From positions 335 through 64,334 of the forward strand of contig NZ_SOFL01000005.1 of assembly GCF_004402695.1 (NCBI RefSeq): a DNA stretch of 64,000 nucleotides, read 5' to 3'. This document shows, one piece after another, positions 15,607-24,357 of the stretch. Made by a program: the position numbers and the translations under genes. Numbering within the stretch: position 1 is the first letter of the stretch; every line of letters begins with the position of its first letter. The notes under the pieces are model-generated. The model made no database searches, was not told where the DNA came from, and saw nothing but the letters and a program-made list of their open reading frames with translations. This DNA is from Cryobacterium adonitolivorans (GTDB lineage: Bacteria; Actinomycetota; Actinomycetes; Actinomycetales; Microbacteriaceae).

Positions 15607-16904
15607 TGGGTTCCTCCCGTGGCGGCGGCCTGGCTGAGTGCCTGGTCGAGATCGTAGATGATGTCGTCGACATCCTCAATGCCCACGCTGATGCGCACCA
15701 GGCCGGCCAGCACGCCGGCGTCGGCGAGCTGCTGCTCGCTGAGCTGGGCGTGGGTGGTGGAGGCCGGGTGGATGACGAGGGTCTTGGCGTCGCCGATATT
15801 GGCCAGGTGGCTGGCCAGGTCGACGGATTCGATGAAGGTGCGGCCGGCGTCGCGGCCGCCCTTGACACCGAAGCTGAACACCGAGCCCGGGCCCTTGGGC
15901 AGGTACTTGAGGCCGCGCTCGTAGTGCGGGTGGCTGGGCAGGCCGGCCCAGTTGACGAAGTCGACGCGCGGGTCTGCGTCCAGCCACTCGGCCACGATGC
16001 GGGCGTTGTCCACGTGCGCCTGCAGCCGGTAGGGCAGCGTCTCGACACCCTGGGCGAGCAGGAAGGCAGAGTGCGGGGCGAGGACGGGGCCGATGTCACG
16101 CAGCTGCTCGGCGCGGAGCCGGGTGAGGAAGGCGTACTCGCCGAAGTTGCCCGACCACTCCAGGCCGCCGTAGCTGGACACCGGCTCGGTGAAGAGCGGG
16201 AACTTGGCGCTGTGCCAGTTGAACCGGCCGCTCTCGACGACCACACCACCGAGGGTGGTGCCGTGGCCGCCGAGGAACTTGGTGGCGGAGTGGATGACGA
16301 TGTCGGCACCCCACTCGATGGGCCGGCAGAGGTACGGCGTGGCAATGGTCGAGTCGATGATCAGCGGGATGCCGGCGGCGTGCGCCACGGCGGCGAGGCC
16401 CTCGATGTCGGCGACCTCACCGGACGGGTTGGCCACGGTCTCGGCGAAGATCAGCTTGGTCTTGTCCGTGATCGCGGCAGCGTAGTCGGCAGGGTCGGCG
16501 GACTGCACGAAGGTGGTCTCCACGCCGAACCGGCGCAGGGTGACGTCGAGCTGGGTGATCGAGCCGCCGTAGAGGTTGGCGCTGGAGACGATGTGGTCGC
16601 CAGCGCCAGCGAGGCTGGCGAAGGTGATGTACTGGGCGGCAAGGCCCGATGCCGTGGCGACGGCGCCCAGGCCGCCCTCGAGGCTGGCGATGCGCTCCTC
16701 GAACGCGGCCACGGTGGGGTTCGACAGCCGTGAGTAGACGTTGCCGTACTTCTGCAGGGCGAAGCGGGCCGCGGCATCCGCGGTGTCGTCGAACACGAAC
16801 GCGCTGGTCTGGTAGATGGGCAGGGCCCGTGCTCCAGTCACAGCGTCGGGGATGTTCCCGGCGTGGATTGCCCTGGTCGTGAAGCCGTACTCGCGATCTG
16901 CCAT
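15603..16904 (-). CDS. metY: O-acetylhomoserine sulfhydrylase (Cys/Met-metabolism PLP enzyme)
   Basis: The 433-residue PLP enzyme makes homocysteine from O-acetylhomoserine and sulfide in direct-sulfhydrylation methionine synthesis. Features are the N-terminal 'TRAIHAG..PD..TGARALPIYQTSAFVF', 'YSRLSNPT', the aspartate region 'IIDSTIATPYLCRPIEWGADIVIHSATKFLGGHG' with its PLP lysine in 'SATKFLGGHG', and the C-terminal 'RISVGIEDVDDIIYDLDQAL'. Length fits the MetY rather than the shorter MetB/MetC group. It sits between a putative sulfur-anion exporter and the CoA-binding protein. A 64-bp upstream gap is too short for a typical SAM riboswitch. Confidence 0.9.
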   Translation of the reverse strand: MADREYGFTTRAIHAGNIPDAVTGARALPIYQTSAFVFDDTADAAARFALQKYGNVYSRLSNPTVAAFEERIASLEGGLGAVATASGLAAQYITFASLAGAGDHIVSSANLYGGSITQLDVTLRRFGVETTFVQSADPADYAAAITDKTKLIFAETVANPSGEVADIEGLAAVAHAAGIPLIIDSTIATPYLCRPIEWGADIVIHSATKFLGGHGTTLGGVVVESGRFNWHSAKFPLFTEPVSSYGGLEWSGNFGEYAFLTRLRAEQLRDIGPVLAPHSAFLLAQGVETLPYRLQAHVDNARIVAEWLDADPRVDFVNWAGLPSHPHYERGLKYLPKGPGSVFSFGVKGGRDAGRTFIESVDLASHLANIGDAKTLVIHPASTTHAQLSEQQLADAGVLAGLVRISVGIEDVDDIIYDLDQALSQAAATGGTQ

Positions 16905-16968
16905 GCAGTTACGCTACCCGTCCGGAATGGGCGCCCCGGCCGGGCGGCGTAACAGAGCGCCACACGGC

Positions 16969-17976
16969 TCAGCTGAGGCGCACGGCGGCCAGGGCCAGGG
17001 CCGCGATGAGCAGCCACGAGGCCAGGCCGACACCCAGCGCCCGGCCGCCGGTGCGCACGAGGTCGGTCAGGCGCACGGCGGTGCCCAGACCGAACAGTGC
17101 CATCGCCAGCAACACGGTCTGCACCAGGTCGGCGGCGTCAAGCACCGTCGGGGGCACCGGAACGAAGGTGCGCACGAGCACCATGACCAGGAAGCCCGCG
17201 ACGAAGAGGGGCACCACCGGGGGACGCCGGACGGTGCGATCGATTTGGCCTCCCGGCGCCGCACCGGCCGCCACGGCCACCCGCCGGCGCTCGTACACCG
17301 CAACGCCCGCCACGAGCGGCGCCAGCATCAGCACCCGGGTGAGCTTGACGACCACGGCCACGGCGAGGGCCGCCGACCCGGCGATCTGCGCCGTGGCGAC
17401 GACCTGGCCCACATCGTGCACGCCGGCGCCGACCCAGTGGCCGAACTGCAGGTCGGTCAGGCCCAGCGGATGCCAGAGCAGCGGCAGCACGCCGATCGCG
17501 AGGGTGCCGCACAGGGTGACCAGCGCCACCGGGGTGGCGGTCTCCCGGTCCCTGGCCTTGACCACGCCGCTCATCGCGCCGATCGCAGAGGCGCCGCAGA
17601 CGGCGAAGCCCGTGGCGATGAGCAGCGGCTGGTGGCCGAGCAGGCCGACCCGGCGGCCGAGCCACAGGGTGCCGAAGAAGGTCAGCACCACGATGAGCAC
17701 GGTGCTGGTGATCGTGATCCAGCCCAGACCGATGATGTCCACGAGACTGAGCTTGAGGCCGAGCAGCACCACCCCCAGGCGCATCAGCCGATTGGCTGCC
17801 AGCGTCAGCCCGGGGGAGAGCACCCCGGTGAGCGCCGGGCGCAGCACGGGCAGCTGCCCCACCACGATGCCCAGCAGCACGGCCGCGGTTAGCAGCGGCA
17901 CCGCGGGGACAACGGCGTGCACGCCCCACGCCACGAGCGCGGCGCCCGCGGCCAGCGCAACTCCTCGCATCCACAT
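16969..17976 (-). CDS. YeiH-family putative sulfate exporter
   Basis: This is a polytopic membrane protein of about ten helices, of the UPF0324/YeiH family, with 'LMRLGVVLLGLKLS', 'FAVCGASAIGAMSGV', 'VGAGVHDVGQVVATA' and 'FGLGTAVRLTDLVRTGGRAL'. Family members are annotated as sulfate exporters; direct evidence is thin. I place the start at ATG 17976 (335 residues), 7 nt after TAAAGT; the ATG at 17994 is upstream of that -10 and less likely. It lies 64 bp upstream of metY on the same strand, consistent with a sulfur-related unit. Confidence 0.82.
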   Translation of the reverse strand: MWMRGVALAAGAALVAWGVHAVVPAVPLLTAAVLLGIVVGQLPVLRPALTGVLSPGLTLAANRLMRLGVVLLGLKLSLVDIIGLGWITITSTVLIVVLTFFGTLWLGRRVGLLGHQPLLIATGFAVCGASAIGAMSGVVKARDRETATPVALVTLCGTLAIGVLPLLWHPLGLTDLQFGHWVGAGVHDVGQVVATAQIAGSAALAVAVVVKLTRVLMLAPLVAGVAVYERRRVAVAAGAAPGGQIDRTVRRPPVVPLFVAGFLVMVLVRTFVPVPPTVLDAADLVQTVLLAMALFGLGTAVRLTDLVRTGGRALGVGLASWLLIAALALAAVRLS

Positions 17977-17983
17977 TGGGTCA

Positions 17984-17989
17984 ACTTTA
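17984..17989 (-). promoter_or_regulatory. -10 element (TAAAGT) of the YeiH gene
   Basis: On the minus strand, TAAAGT is followed by 7 nt and the ATG at 17976. The same hexamer and spacing precede the GntR-type gene at 39744, which supports leaderless starts for both. Confidence 0.45.
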
Positions 17990-18005
17990 CCCATCGGCGA
18001 GGGTG

Positions 18006-19106
18006 TCAGCGGTGGTGGAAGCGCTGCACCATCGGGCAGTCGAACGGGTCGCGGGCGGCCAGGCCCACCTTGTTGAGATAGGCGACGACGATGCCGTAAG
18101 ACTCGAACAGGCCGGTCTCGGTGTAGAGGATCTTGTTCGACTCGCAGTATTCCTTGGTGATCTCCTGCGCCTTGCGCAGGTGAGGGCGGGCCATGTTCGG
18201 GAACAGGTGGTGCTCGACCTGGTAGTTCAGGCCGCCCATGAAGGTGTCCATGAAGGTGCCGCCGCGGATGTTGCGCGACGTGAGCACCTGGCGACGCAGG
18301 AAATCGACCTTGCTCTCGTGCGGCAGCTGCGGCATGCCCTTGTGGTTGGGGGCGAAGGAGGCGCCCATGTAGACACCGAAGACGGCCATCTGCACGCCGA
18401 CGAAGGCGAACGCCATGCCCAGCGGCAAGAAGTAGAAGATGACGCCCAGGTAGATGACGATACGGCTGGTGAGCATGGTGATCTCGAGCCAGCGCTTGTC
18501 GACCTTGCCCTTGCCAAAGACGGTCTTGAAGCCGTGGATGTGCAGGTTGATGCCCTCAAGCGTGAGCAGCGGGAAGAACAGGTAGCCCTGCTTGCGGGTG
18601 ATGAAGGAGGTGAGCCAGTTGACCTCTGAGGCATCCTTCTCATTGAAGCGGATCACGTCGGGGTCGATGTCGGGGTCCTTGCCCACCACGTTGGGGTTGG
18701 CGTGGTGGCGGCTGTGCTTGGTCATCCACCAGGCGTAGCTGATGCCGACGAAGAGGTTCGCGAGGATGCGGCCGGCCCGGTCGTTGGCGGGGCCGGACTG
18801 GAAGACCTGGCGGTGCGACGCCTCGTGGGCGAGGAACGCGAACTGGGTGAGGATGATGCCGAGCACGCCGGCGATGATCAGCTGGTACCAGGAGTCGCCG
18901 AGCAGCACGAAGCCGACGCCGAGGCCCGCGGTGATCAGCACCAAGGCGGCGAAGACGCCCCAGTAGAAGCCCGTACGGCGGCCGAGCAGACCGAGATTGC
19001 GCACGGTGTGCAGCAGGGAGGAGTACTCGGTGGTGGGGTTCTTGGAGTCGCCACCCTTGCGAGTGCGGACAATACGTACCGTGGGTGCGGCAGATGCTTC
19101 CGACAT
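18006..19106 (-). CDS. Membrane fatty-acid desaturase
   Basis: The 366-residue integral membrane di-iron enzyme has three histidine boxes: HEASH, HSRHH and 'QVEHHLFP'. Hydrophobic segments lie between them. The QVEHH third box places it in the front-end/linoleoyl-type desaturase family, here without a fused cytochrome b5. It introduces double bonds into acyl chains and so raises membrane fluidity. In a psychrotolerant organism this would help growth in the cold. The regiospecificity is not predictable from sequence. The stop lies 29 bp upstream of the YeiH start. The 190-bp region upstream is relatively AT-rich and probably holds the promoter. Confidence 0.9.
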   Translation of the reverse strand: MSEASAAPTVRIVRTRKGGDSKNPTTEYSSLLHTVRNLGLLGRRTGFYWGVFAALVLITAGLGVGFVLLGDSWYQLIIAGVLGIILTQFAFLAHEASHRQVFQSGPANDRAGRILANLFVGISYAWWMTKHSRHHANPNVVGKDPDIDPDVIRFNEKDASEVNWLTSFITRKQGYLFFPLLTLEGINLHIHGFKTVFGKGKVDKRWLEITMLTSRIVIYLGVIFYFLPLGMAFAFVGVQMAVFGVYMGASFAPNHKGMPQLPHESKVDFLRRQVLTSRNIRGGTFMDTFMGGLNYQVEHHLFPNMARPHLRKAQEITKEYCESNKILYTETGLFESYGIVVAYLNKVGLAARDPFDCPMVQRFHHR

Positions 19107-19296
19107 GAGGCCTTTGGTTTGTATCTGGACTTCTCAGTCGGTTATAGAGCAAACACTCGTCAAGCAGATACCGGCCATCCTACGGGTTCAGGGCTCAAAA
19201 ACCCCTCGAATTCACACGCCTTTAACAGGGGATGTATTCCAATTTCGGCATATGTCGCGAGACATGCACGCGCTGCAATAGGAGCGTTGATGCTGG

Positions 19297-20808
19297 TCAG
19301 CGCCAGCTCGGCAGCCAGATGTGCGCCTGCCAGAACGCGAACGGGACCTGGGCACCGGTCCAGAGCGGGAAGTAGTAGGCGCTGACGATCGTGGCCAGGG
19401 CCAGGAACACCGCCACGATCGCCCGGCCGGAGCCGCTCTTGAGGAGCAGGCCGATCACCAGGGTGAGGCCGAGGATCAGGTACGGCTCGAACGCGATCGT
19501 ATAGAACTGGAACACCGTGCGGTTCAGGTACATCAGCCAGGGCAGGTAGCCCGCGACCACACCCATCAGGATCAGGCCGACCCGCCATTCCCGGTAACGC
19601 ACGAGCCGGTAGGTCAGGTACAGGATGGCGGCGGTGGCCGCCCACCAGATCAGAGGGTTGGCGATGCCGGTGATGGCCTCTGAGCAGGTGGCGTACCCGC
19701 AGCCGTTCTCACCCAGGGACGAGCCCTGGTAGTACATGCTCGTGGGCCGGCTCATCAGCAGCCAGGTGAGGGGGTTGGCCTGGTACGGATGCGGGGTGAC
19801 CAGGCCGACGTGGTAGCCGTAGGCGGCCGACTGGTAGTGCCAGAAGCTCTGCAGGCTGTGCGGCACCCAGGCGAGAGCACCGGTCCAGGCCTGCCCGGCC
19901 TGATCTGCCCAGTCCCGGTAGTAGCCGCCGCGGGTGAGGAACCAGCCGGTCCACGAGACCAGGAAGGTCAGCACGGCCACGGGCACCAGGAGCAGGAAGG
20001 TCACCGGCCCCTGCTTGAGGATCGCGCCGCTGGCCCAGAACGGCAGCCCCGCCCGACGGCGGGCGAGCGCGTCGACCACCACGAGATAGATGCCGAAGGC
20101 GGCCAGGAAGTAGGCCCCCGACCACTTCACCGAACAGGCCAGACCGAAGGCCAGGCCCGCGGCCAGCACCCACGGCCGCCACCAGAGCGCGGGGCCCCAG
20201 GTGGGCTCGATCTCGTTGTCCCGCTTCTCGTTCAGCCACTCCCCGAGGCGGGCCCGGTGGTGATCCCGGTCCATCAGCACCGCGCCGAAGCCGAGCAGGG
20301 AGAAGAACATCACGTAGTTGTCGAGCAGCGCCACCCGGCTCATCACGATGGCGTTGCCGTCGATGGCGAGGAGGAAACCGGCGATCGTGCTCAGCAGCAC
20401 CGAGCCGAAGAGCTTCTGGGCGATCAGCATGAGCAGCACGACGGCGAGCAGCCCGACCAGCGCCGTCACGACCCGCCAGGCGAAAGGGTTGTCGGCGCCG
20501 AATGCCGCCAGCCCCAGGGCGATCAGCCATTTGCCGAGCGGCGGATGCACCACGAACGACGGTGCGGTGCCGAAGATATTGCTCTGCCCGGCGGCGAACA
20601 GGGCGTCGGCTCCATCCGGCCAGGTGGACTCGTAGCCGTTGTTGAACAGGCTCCAGGCGTCCTTCACATAGAACGTCTCGTCGAACACCAGCGTGCCGGG
20701 GTGGCCGAGGTTCCAGAACCGCAGGACGCCCGCTAGCAGCACCACCAGCACCGGACCGGCCAGGCGAACCCACCGGTGGGCCCACAGGGCGCTCCAACGG
20801 TCGGTCAC
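19297..20808 (-). CDS. pmt: Dolichyl-phosphate-mannose-protein mannosyltransferase (GT39)
   Basis: This is a polytopic GT39 enzyme of about 503 residues, with the family acidic motif in 'VFDETFYVKDAWSL' just after the first helix, 'HPPLGKWLIALG', and 'RVALLDNYVMFFSLLG'. Actinobacterial Pmt transfers mannose from polyprenyl-phosphate-mannose to Ser/Thr of secreted proteins during Sec export. In-frame GTG starts at 20808, 20838 and 20859 are all possible. I chose 20808 because it leaves room for a promoter facing the divergent rsmI, but no ribosome site decides. The head-to-head arrangement with rsmI is common in this group. Confidence 0.9.
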   Translation of the reverse strand: MTDRWSALWAHRWVRLAGPVLVVLLAGVLRFWNLGHPGTLVFDETFYVKDAWSLFNNGYESTWPDGADALFAAGQSNIFGTAPSFVVHPPLGKWLIALGLAAFGADNPFAWRVVTALVGLLAVVLLMLIAQKLFGSVLLSTIAGFLLAIDGNAIVMSRVALLDNYVMFFSLLGFGAVLMDRDHHRARLGEWLNEKRDNEIEPTWGPALWWRPWVLAAGLAFGLACSVKWSGAYFLAAFGIYLVVVDALARRRAGLPFWASGAILKQGPVTFLLLVPVAVLTFLVSWTGWFLTRGGYYRDWADQAGQAWTGALAWVPHSLQSFWHYQSAAYGYHVGLVTPHPYQANPLTWLLMSRPTSMYYQGSSLGENGCGYATCSEAITGIANPLIWWAATAAILYLTYRLVRYREWRVGLILMGVVAGYLPWLMYLNRTVFQFYTIAFEPYLILGLTLVIGLLLKSGSGRAIVAVFLALATIVSAYYFPLWTGAQVPFAFWQAHIWLPSWR

Positions 20809-20877
20809 ACGATCGTTCGCAGGGTGGGTGAGGAGCACCTGACCATCGTAGTGAGCCACTGCTGCGAGACTGAGACC

Positions 20878-21753
20878 ATGATCATTCTGGCTGCCACTCC
20901 CATCGGAAACCTCGGGGACGCCTCGACCCGCCTGATCGAGGCGCTGCGCACCAGCACCGTCATCGCCGCCGAGGACACCCGGGTGACCGTGCACCTGCTC
21001 AAGGCCCTCGGAGTGGAGAACCGGCCCCGGCTGATCGCCCTGCACGACCACAACGAGCGCGGCAAGGCCGCCGAACTCGTCGAACTCGCCCGCGACACCG
21101 ACCTGCTCGTGCTCAGCGATGCCGGCATGCCCACGGTCTCCGACCCCGGCTTCCACCTGGTGGATGCCGCTGTCGCCGCCGGCGTGACCGTCACGGCGCT
21201 GCCCGGCCCGTCGGCCGTGCTCACCGCGCTGGCCGTCTCCGGCCTGCCCACCGACAGGTTCACCTTCGAGGGCTTCCTGCCTCGCAAGCACGGCGAGCGG
21301 ATGCAGGCGCTGCGCGAGGTGGCCACCGAACGCCGCACCATGGTCTTCTTCGAATCGCCCAACCGGCTCGCCGCCTCGCTCACCGACCTCGCCGCCGCGC
21401 TGGGCGCCGACCGCCGCGTGGTGGTCTGCCGGGAACTGACCAAGTTCTACGAAGAGGTCAAGCGGGGCACCGCCGCGGAACTGGCCGAATGGGCCGCGGA
21501 GGGCGTCCGCGGCGAGATCTGCATCGTGGTCGCCGGGGCAACCCCCCGGGTGCTTGACCTGGCCACCGGGGTCGAAGAGGTTCTGGCCCTGGTCGCGGCC
21601 GGTGCACGCCTGAAGGACGCCGCGGCCGACGTGTCCGCCGCATCAGGGCTCGGCAAGCGCGACCTCTACGAGGCCGCGCTCACCGGCAAGGCCGCCGGTG
21701 CCGGGTCGCCCCGCCAGAAGGCCGCCCCGCAGCCCGAGTTGCCGCTGGACTGA
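20878..21753 (+). CDS. rsmI: 16S rRNA (cytidine1402-2'-O)-methyltransferase
   Basis: The 291-residue SAM-dependent enzyme methylates the ribose of C1402 in the 16S rRNA decoding centre. The tetrapyrrole-methylase-like fold shows 'LAATPIGNLGDASTRLIEAL', 'AEDTRVT', 'LSDAGMPTVSDPG', 'ALPGPSAVLTALAVSGL' and 'FFESPNRL'. The C-terminal tail is Ala/Pro/Gln-rich. The ATG at 20878 is the family start; the frame continues upstream without conserved sequence. It is divergent from the mannosyltransferase gene and upstream of metG. Confidence 0.95.
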   Translation: MIILAATPIGNLGDASTRLIEALRTSTVIAAEDTRVTVHLLKALGVENRPRLIALHDHNERGKAAELVELARDTDLLVLSDAGMPTVSDPGFHLVDAAVAAGVTVTALPGPSAVLTALAVSGLPTDRFTFEGFLPRKHGERMQALREVATERRTMVFFESPNRLAASLTDLAAALGADRRVVVCRELTKFYEEVKRGTAAELAEWAAEGVRGEICIVVAGATPRVLDLATGVEEVLALVAAGARLKDAAADVSAASGLGKRDLYEAALTGKAAGAGSPRQKAAPQPELPLD

Positions 21754-21809
21754 GCCGGTGCCGGGCAGCAGCGCGGCGTAACAGGGTCTGGCGCCTCCGC
21801 AGGTCCCCA

Positions 21810-21815
21810 TAAGAT
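21810..21815 (+). promoter_or_regulatory. -10 element (TAAGAT) of metG
   Basis: TAAGAT ends 6 nt before the ATG at 21822, with no Shine-Dalgarno between. This implies a leaderless metG transcript and argues against the GTG at 21816 as the start. Confidence 0.6.
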
Positions 21816-21821
21816 GTGAGC

Positions 21822-23384
21822 ATGTCCGACGGCTCATCTTTTTACATCACCACGCCTATTTTCTATGTGAATGATGTCCCGCACATCGGGCACGCCTACA
21901 CGGAGGTGGCCGCGGATGTGCTTGCCCGCTGGCACCGCCAGCGCGGGGAGGACACCTGGCTGCTCACCGGCACCGACGAGCACGGCCAGAAGATCCTGCG
22001 CACCGCCACGGCCAACGGAGTCACTCCCAAGGAGTGGGCCGACCGTCTGGTCGAGACCGCGTGGAAGCCGCTGCTGAAGACCGTCGACATCACCAACGAC
22101 GACTTCATCCGCACCACTGACGTGCGCCACGAGGTGAACGCGCAGAAGTTCCTGCAGCACCTCTTCGACGCCGGCCACATCTACACGGGCGAGTACGAGG
22201 GCTTCTACTGTGTGGGCTGTGAGGAGTACAAGCAGCCCGGTGACCTCGTCGACGGCGCCGGCGAATACACCGGCCAGCAGGTCTGCGCCATCCACTCCAT
22301 CCCCGTCGAGCTGCTGCACGAGAAGAACTACTTCTTCCGCATGAGCACCTTCACCGACCGGCTGCTGGCCATGTACGAGGCCAACCCCACCTTCATCCAG
22401 CCCGAATCCGCCCGCAACGAGGTCATCTCCTTCGTCAAGCAGGGCCTGAGCGACCTGTCGATCTCGCGGTCGAGCTTCGACTGGGGCATCAAGGTGCCGT
22501 GGGACGACAGCCACGTCGTCTACGTCTGGTTCGACGCGCTGCTCAACTACATCACCGCCGCCGGTTACGGCCAGGACGACGAGAAGTTCAGCCGGCTCTG
22601 GCCCGCCACGCACATCGTCGGCAAGGACATCCTGCGCTTCCACGCCGTCATCTGGCCCGCGATGCTGCTGGCCGCCGGACTGCCCGTGCCCACCCAGGTG
22701 TTCGGCCACGGCTGGCTGCTCGTCGGCGGCGAGAAGATGAGCAAGTCCAAGCTCACCGGCATCGCACCGAACCAGATCACCGACACCTTCGGTTCCGACA
22801 CGTTCCGGTACTACTTCATGCGCGCGATCAGCTTCGGCCAGGACGGCTCCTTTTCCTGGGAGGACCTGTCCGCCCGCTACCAGTCCGAGCTCGCCAACGG
22901 CTTCGGCAACCTCGCCTCCCGCGTCATCGCCATGGTCGTGCGCTACTGCGACGGCGAGATCCCGGGCGTCGGCACACCCACCGAAGCGGATGCCGCCATC
23001 CGCGAAACCGAGATCCGGGTCACCCAGGTCGCCGACGCGGCCATCGACAGGCTCGCCCTGCACGAGGCCCTCGCCGCTGTGTGGGAGCTCGTTGATGAGC
23101 TCAACGGCTACATCACCACGCAGGAACCGTGGGCGTTGGCCAAGAACCCCGACGACCGCGAACGCCTCGAAACGGTGCTGCACACCGTGGTGCGCGGGCT
23201 CGGCACCCTCGCCGTGCTGCTCTCCCCGGTGACCCCGCAGGCCACCGCGACGCTCTGGGCCGCCCTCGGTGGCACCGGGCTCGTGCAGGATCAGCCGATC
23301 GACCGGGCCTGGGAATGGACCGGCGGCACCCACGTCTCGCCGCTGGCCGCCTTGTTCCCGCGCATCGAGGCCACTGTTGGCTAA
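21822..23384 (+). CDS. metG: Methionyl-tRNA synthetase
   Basis: The 520-residue class I synthetase has the HIGH motif in 'DVPHIGHAYTEV', KMSKS in 'GEKMSKSKLTG', a C-x2-C knuckle ('YCVGCEEY') and the helical anticodon domain ('NGFGNLASRVIAMV', 'YITTQEPWALAKN'). It lacks the C-terminal dimerisation domain, as is usual in actinobacteria. It charges initiator and elongator tRNA-Met. ATG 21822 is chosen because of the TAAGAT -10 immediately upstream. The last 8 nt overlap the TTG start of tatD. Confidence 0.97.
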   Translation: MSDGSSFYITTPIFYVNDVPHIGHAYTEVAADVLARWHRQRGEDTWLLTGTDEHGQKILRTATANGVTPKEWADRLVETAWKPLLKTVDITNDDFIRTTDVRHEVNAQKFLQHLFDAGHIYTGEYEGFYCVGCEEYKQPGDLVDGAGEYTGQQVCAIHSIPVELLHEKNYFFRMSTFTDRLLAMYEANPTFIQPESARNEVISFVKQGLSDLSISRSSFDWGIKVPWDDSHVVYVWFDALLNYITAAGYGQDDEKFSRLWPATHIVGKDILRFHAVIWPAMLLAAGLPVPTQVFGHGWLLVGGEKMSKSKLTGIAPNQITDTFGSDTFRYYFMRAISFGQDGSFSWEDLSARYQSELANGFGNLASRVIAMVVRYCDGEIPGVGTPTEADAAIRETEIRVTQVADAAIDRLALHEALAAVWELVDELNGYITTQEPWALAKNPDDRERLETVLHTVVRGLGTLAVLLSPVTPQATATLWAALGGTGLVQDQPIDRAWEWTGGTHVSPLAALFPRIEATVG

Positions 23385-24357
23385 CGATTCAGCCGACTCC
23401 ACCCACATCCGCTCGCGCGAGGCCACCGCCGGCCGCGACCTCGTTTACCCGCCGGCACCGGTGCCGCTGGTCGTCGGCGTCTACGACAACCACACGCACC
23501 TCGACCCTTCGACAAGCTCAGGGCGGCGGTTGTCCGATGGTGCGTCTCCGCTTTCGGTCGCCGAGCAGCTCGACCTGGCCTCCAGCGTGGGCGTGCGCGG
23601 CGTCATCCAAGTGGGCACCGACGTGGCCACCTCCCGCTGGTCGGCCGAGATGGCGGCCCGTGAGCCGCGGATGCTCGCCGCCGTCGCCATCCACCCCAAC
23701 GACGCGCCGGAGCTGGAGATCGCCGGCACCCTCGACGAGGGCCTCGCGGTGATCGACGAACTCGCCGGCCGGCCCCGGGTGGTCGCCATCGGCGAAACCG
23801 GCCTGGACTTCTACCGCACCGCCCCCGACGGCCGGGCGGCCCAGTTCCGGTCGTTCGAGGCGCACATCGAGATCGCCAAACGGCACGGCCTCGCCCTGCA
23901 GATCCACGACCGGGACGCCCACGACGAGGTCGCTCGGACCCTGTTGCGGGTCGGCGCCCCGGAGCGCACAGTCTTCCACTGCTTCTCCGGCGGTGCCGAG
24001 CTGGCCCGGCTCTGCGCCGACCAGGGCTGGTATATGTCCTTCGCCGGCCCGGTGAGCTTCAAGAACGCCGTCACGCTGCGTGAAGCTCTCGACGTGGCCC
24101 CGCGCGCACTGCTGCTGGTGGAGACCGACGCGCCGTACCTCACGCCCACCCCGCATCGCGGTCGCCCCAACGCACCGTATCTGCTGCCGCACACCCTGCG
24201 CGCCATGGCCGAGCACTTGCAGACCGATGTCTCCGTGCTCGCCGCCCAGATCACCTCGAACACTGAACTCGTCTACGGCCGCTGGGACGCGGAACCCGTG
24301 GTGTTGACCGACACCCCCCGAGACCCCCGCATCAGCCCGGCCGGAGGCCTCGCATGA
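23377..24357 (+). CDS. tatD: TatD-family metal-dependent hydrolase
   Basis: The 326-residue TIM-barrel metallohydrolase has 'DNHTHLD', 'AIGETGLDFYR', 'LQIHDRDAHDEV', 'HCFSGG' and 'LVETDAPYLTP', covering the expected His, Asp and Glu metal ligands. TatD enzymes are 3'-5' exonucleases or deoxyribonuclease-like repair proteins. The start is TTG 23377, overlapping the metG stop, and the stop overlaps the ksgA ATG (ATGA), so three genes are coupled. Directly after HTHLD there is an in-frame insert that contains the dispersed repeat at 23505-23523 and reads 'PSTSSGRRLSDGA', unlike relatives. Confidence 0.93.
   Translation: MANDSADSTHIRSREATAGRDLVYPPAPVPLVVGVYDNHTHLDPSTSSGRRLSDGASPLSVAEQLDLASSVGVRGVIQVGTDVATSRWSAEMAAREPRMLAAVAIHPNDAPELEIAGTLDEGLAVIDELAGRPRVVAIGETGLDFYRTAPDGRAAQFRSFEAHIEIAKRHGLALQIHDRDAHDEVARTLLRVGAPERTVFHCFSGGAELARLCADQGWYMSFAGPVSFKNAVTLREALDVAPRALLLVETDAPYLTPTPHRGRPNAPYLLPHTLRAMAEHLQTDVSVLAAQITSNTELVYGRWDAEPVVLTDTPRDPRISPAGGLA
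23505..23523. repeat. Short interspersed repeat CCCTTCGACAAGCTCAGGG inside tatD
   Basis: The 19-mer CCCTTCGACAAGCTCAGGG lies in frame near the 5' end of tatD and encodes 'PSTSSG'. I recognise this imperfectly palindromic sequence from memory as a short dispersed element in many GC-rich bacterial genomes. It usually lies between genes and occasionally within them. There is one copy in this window. Confidence 0.6.

Noticed and set aside
16905-16968. SAM riboswitch upstream of metY
   Set aside because: The gap is only 64 bp and no SAM core is visible.
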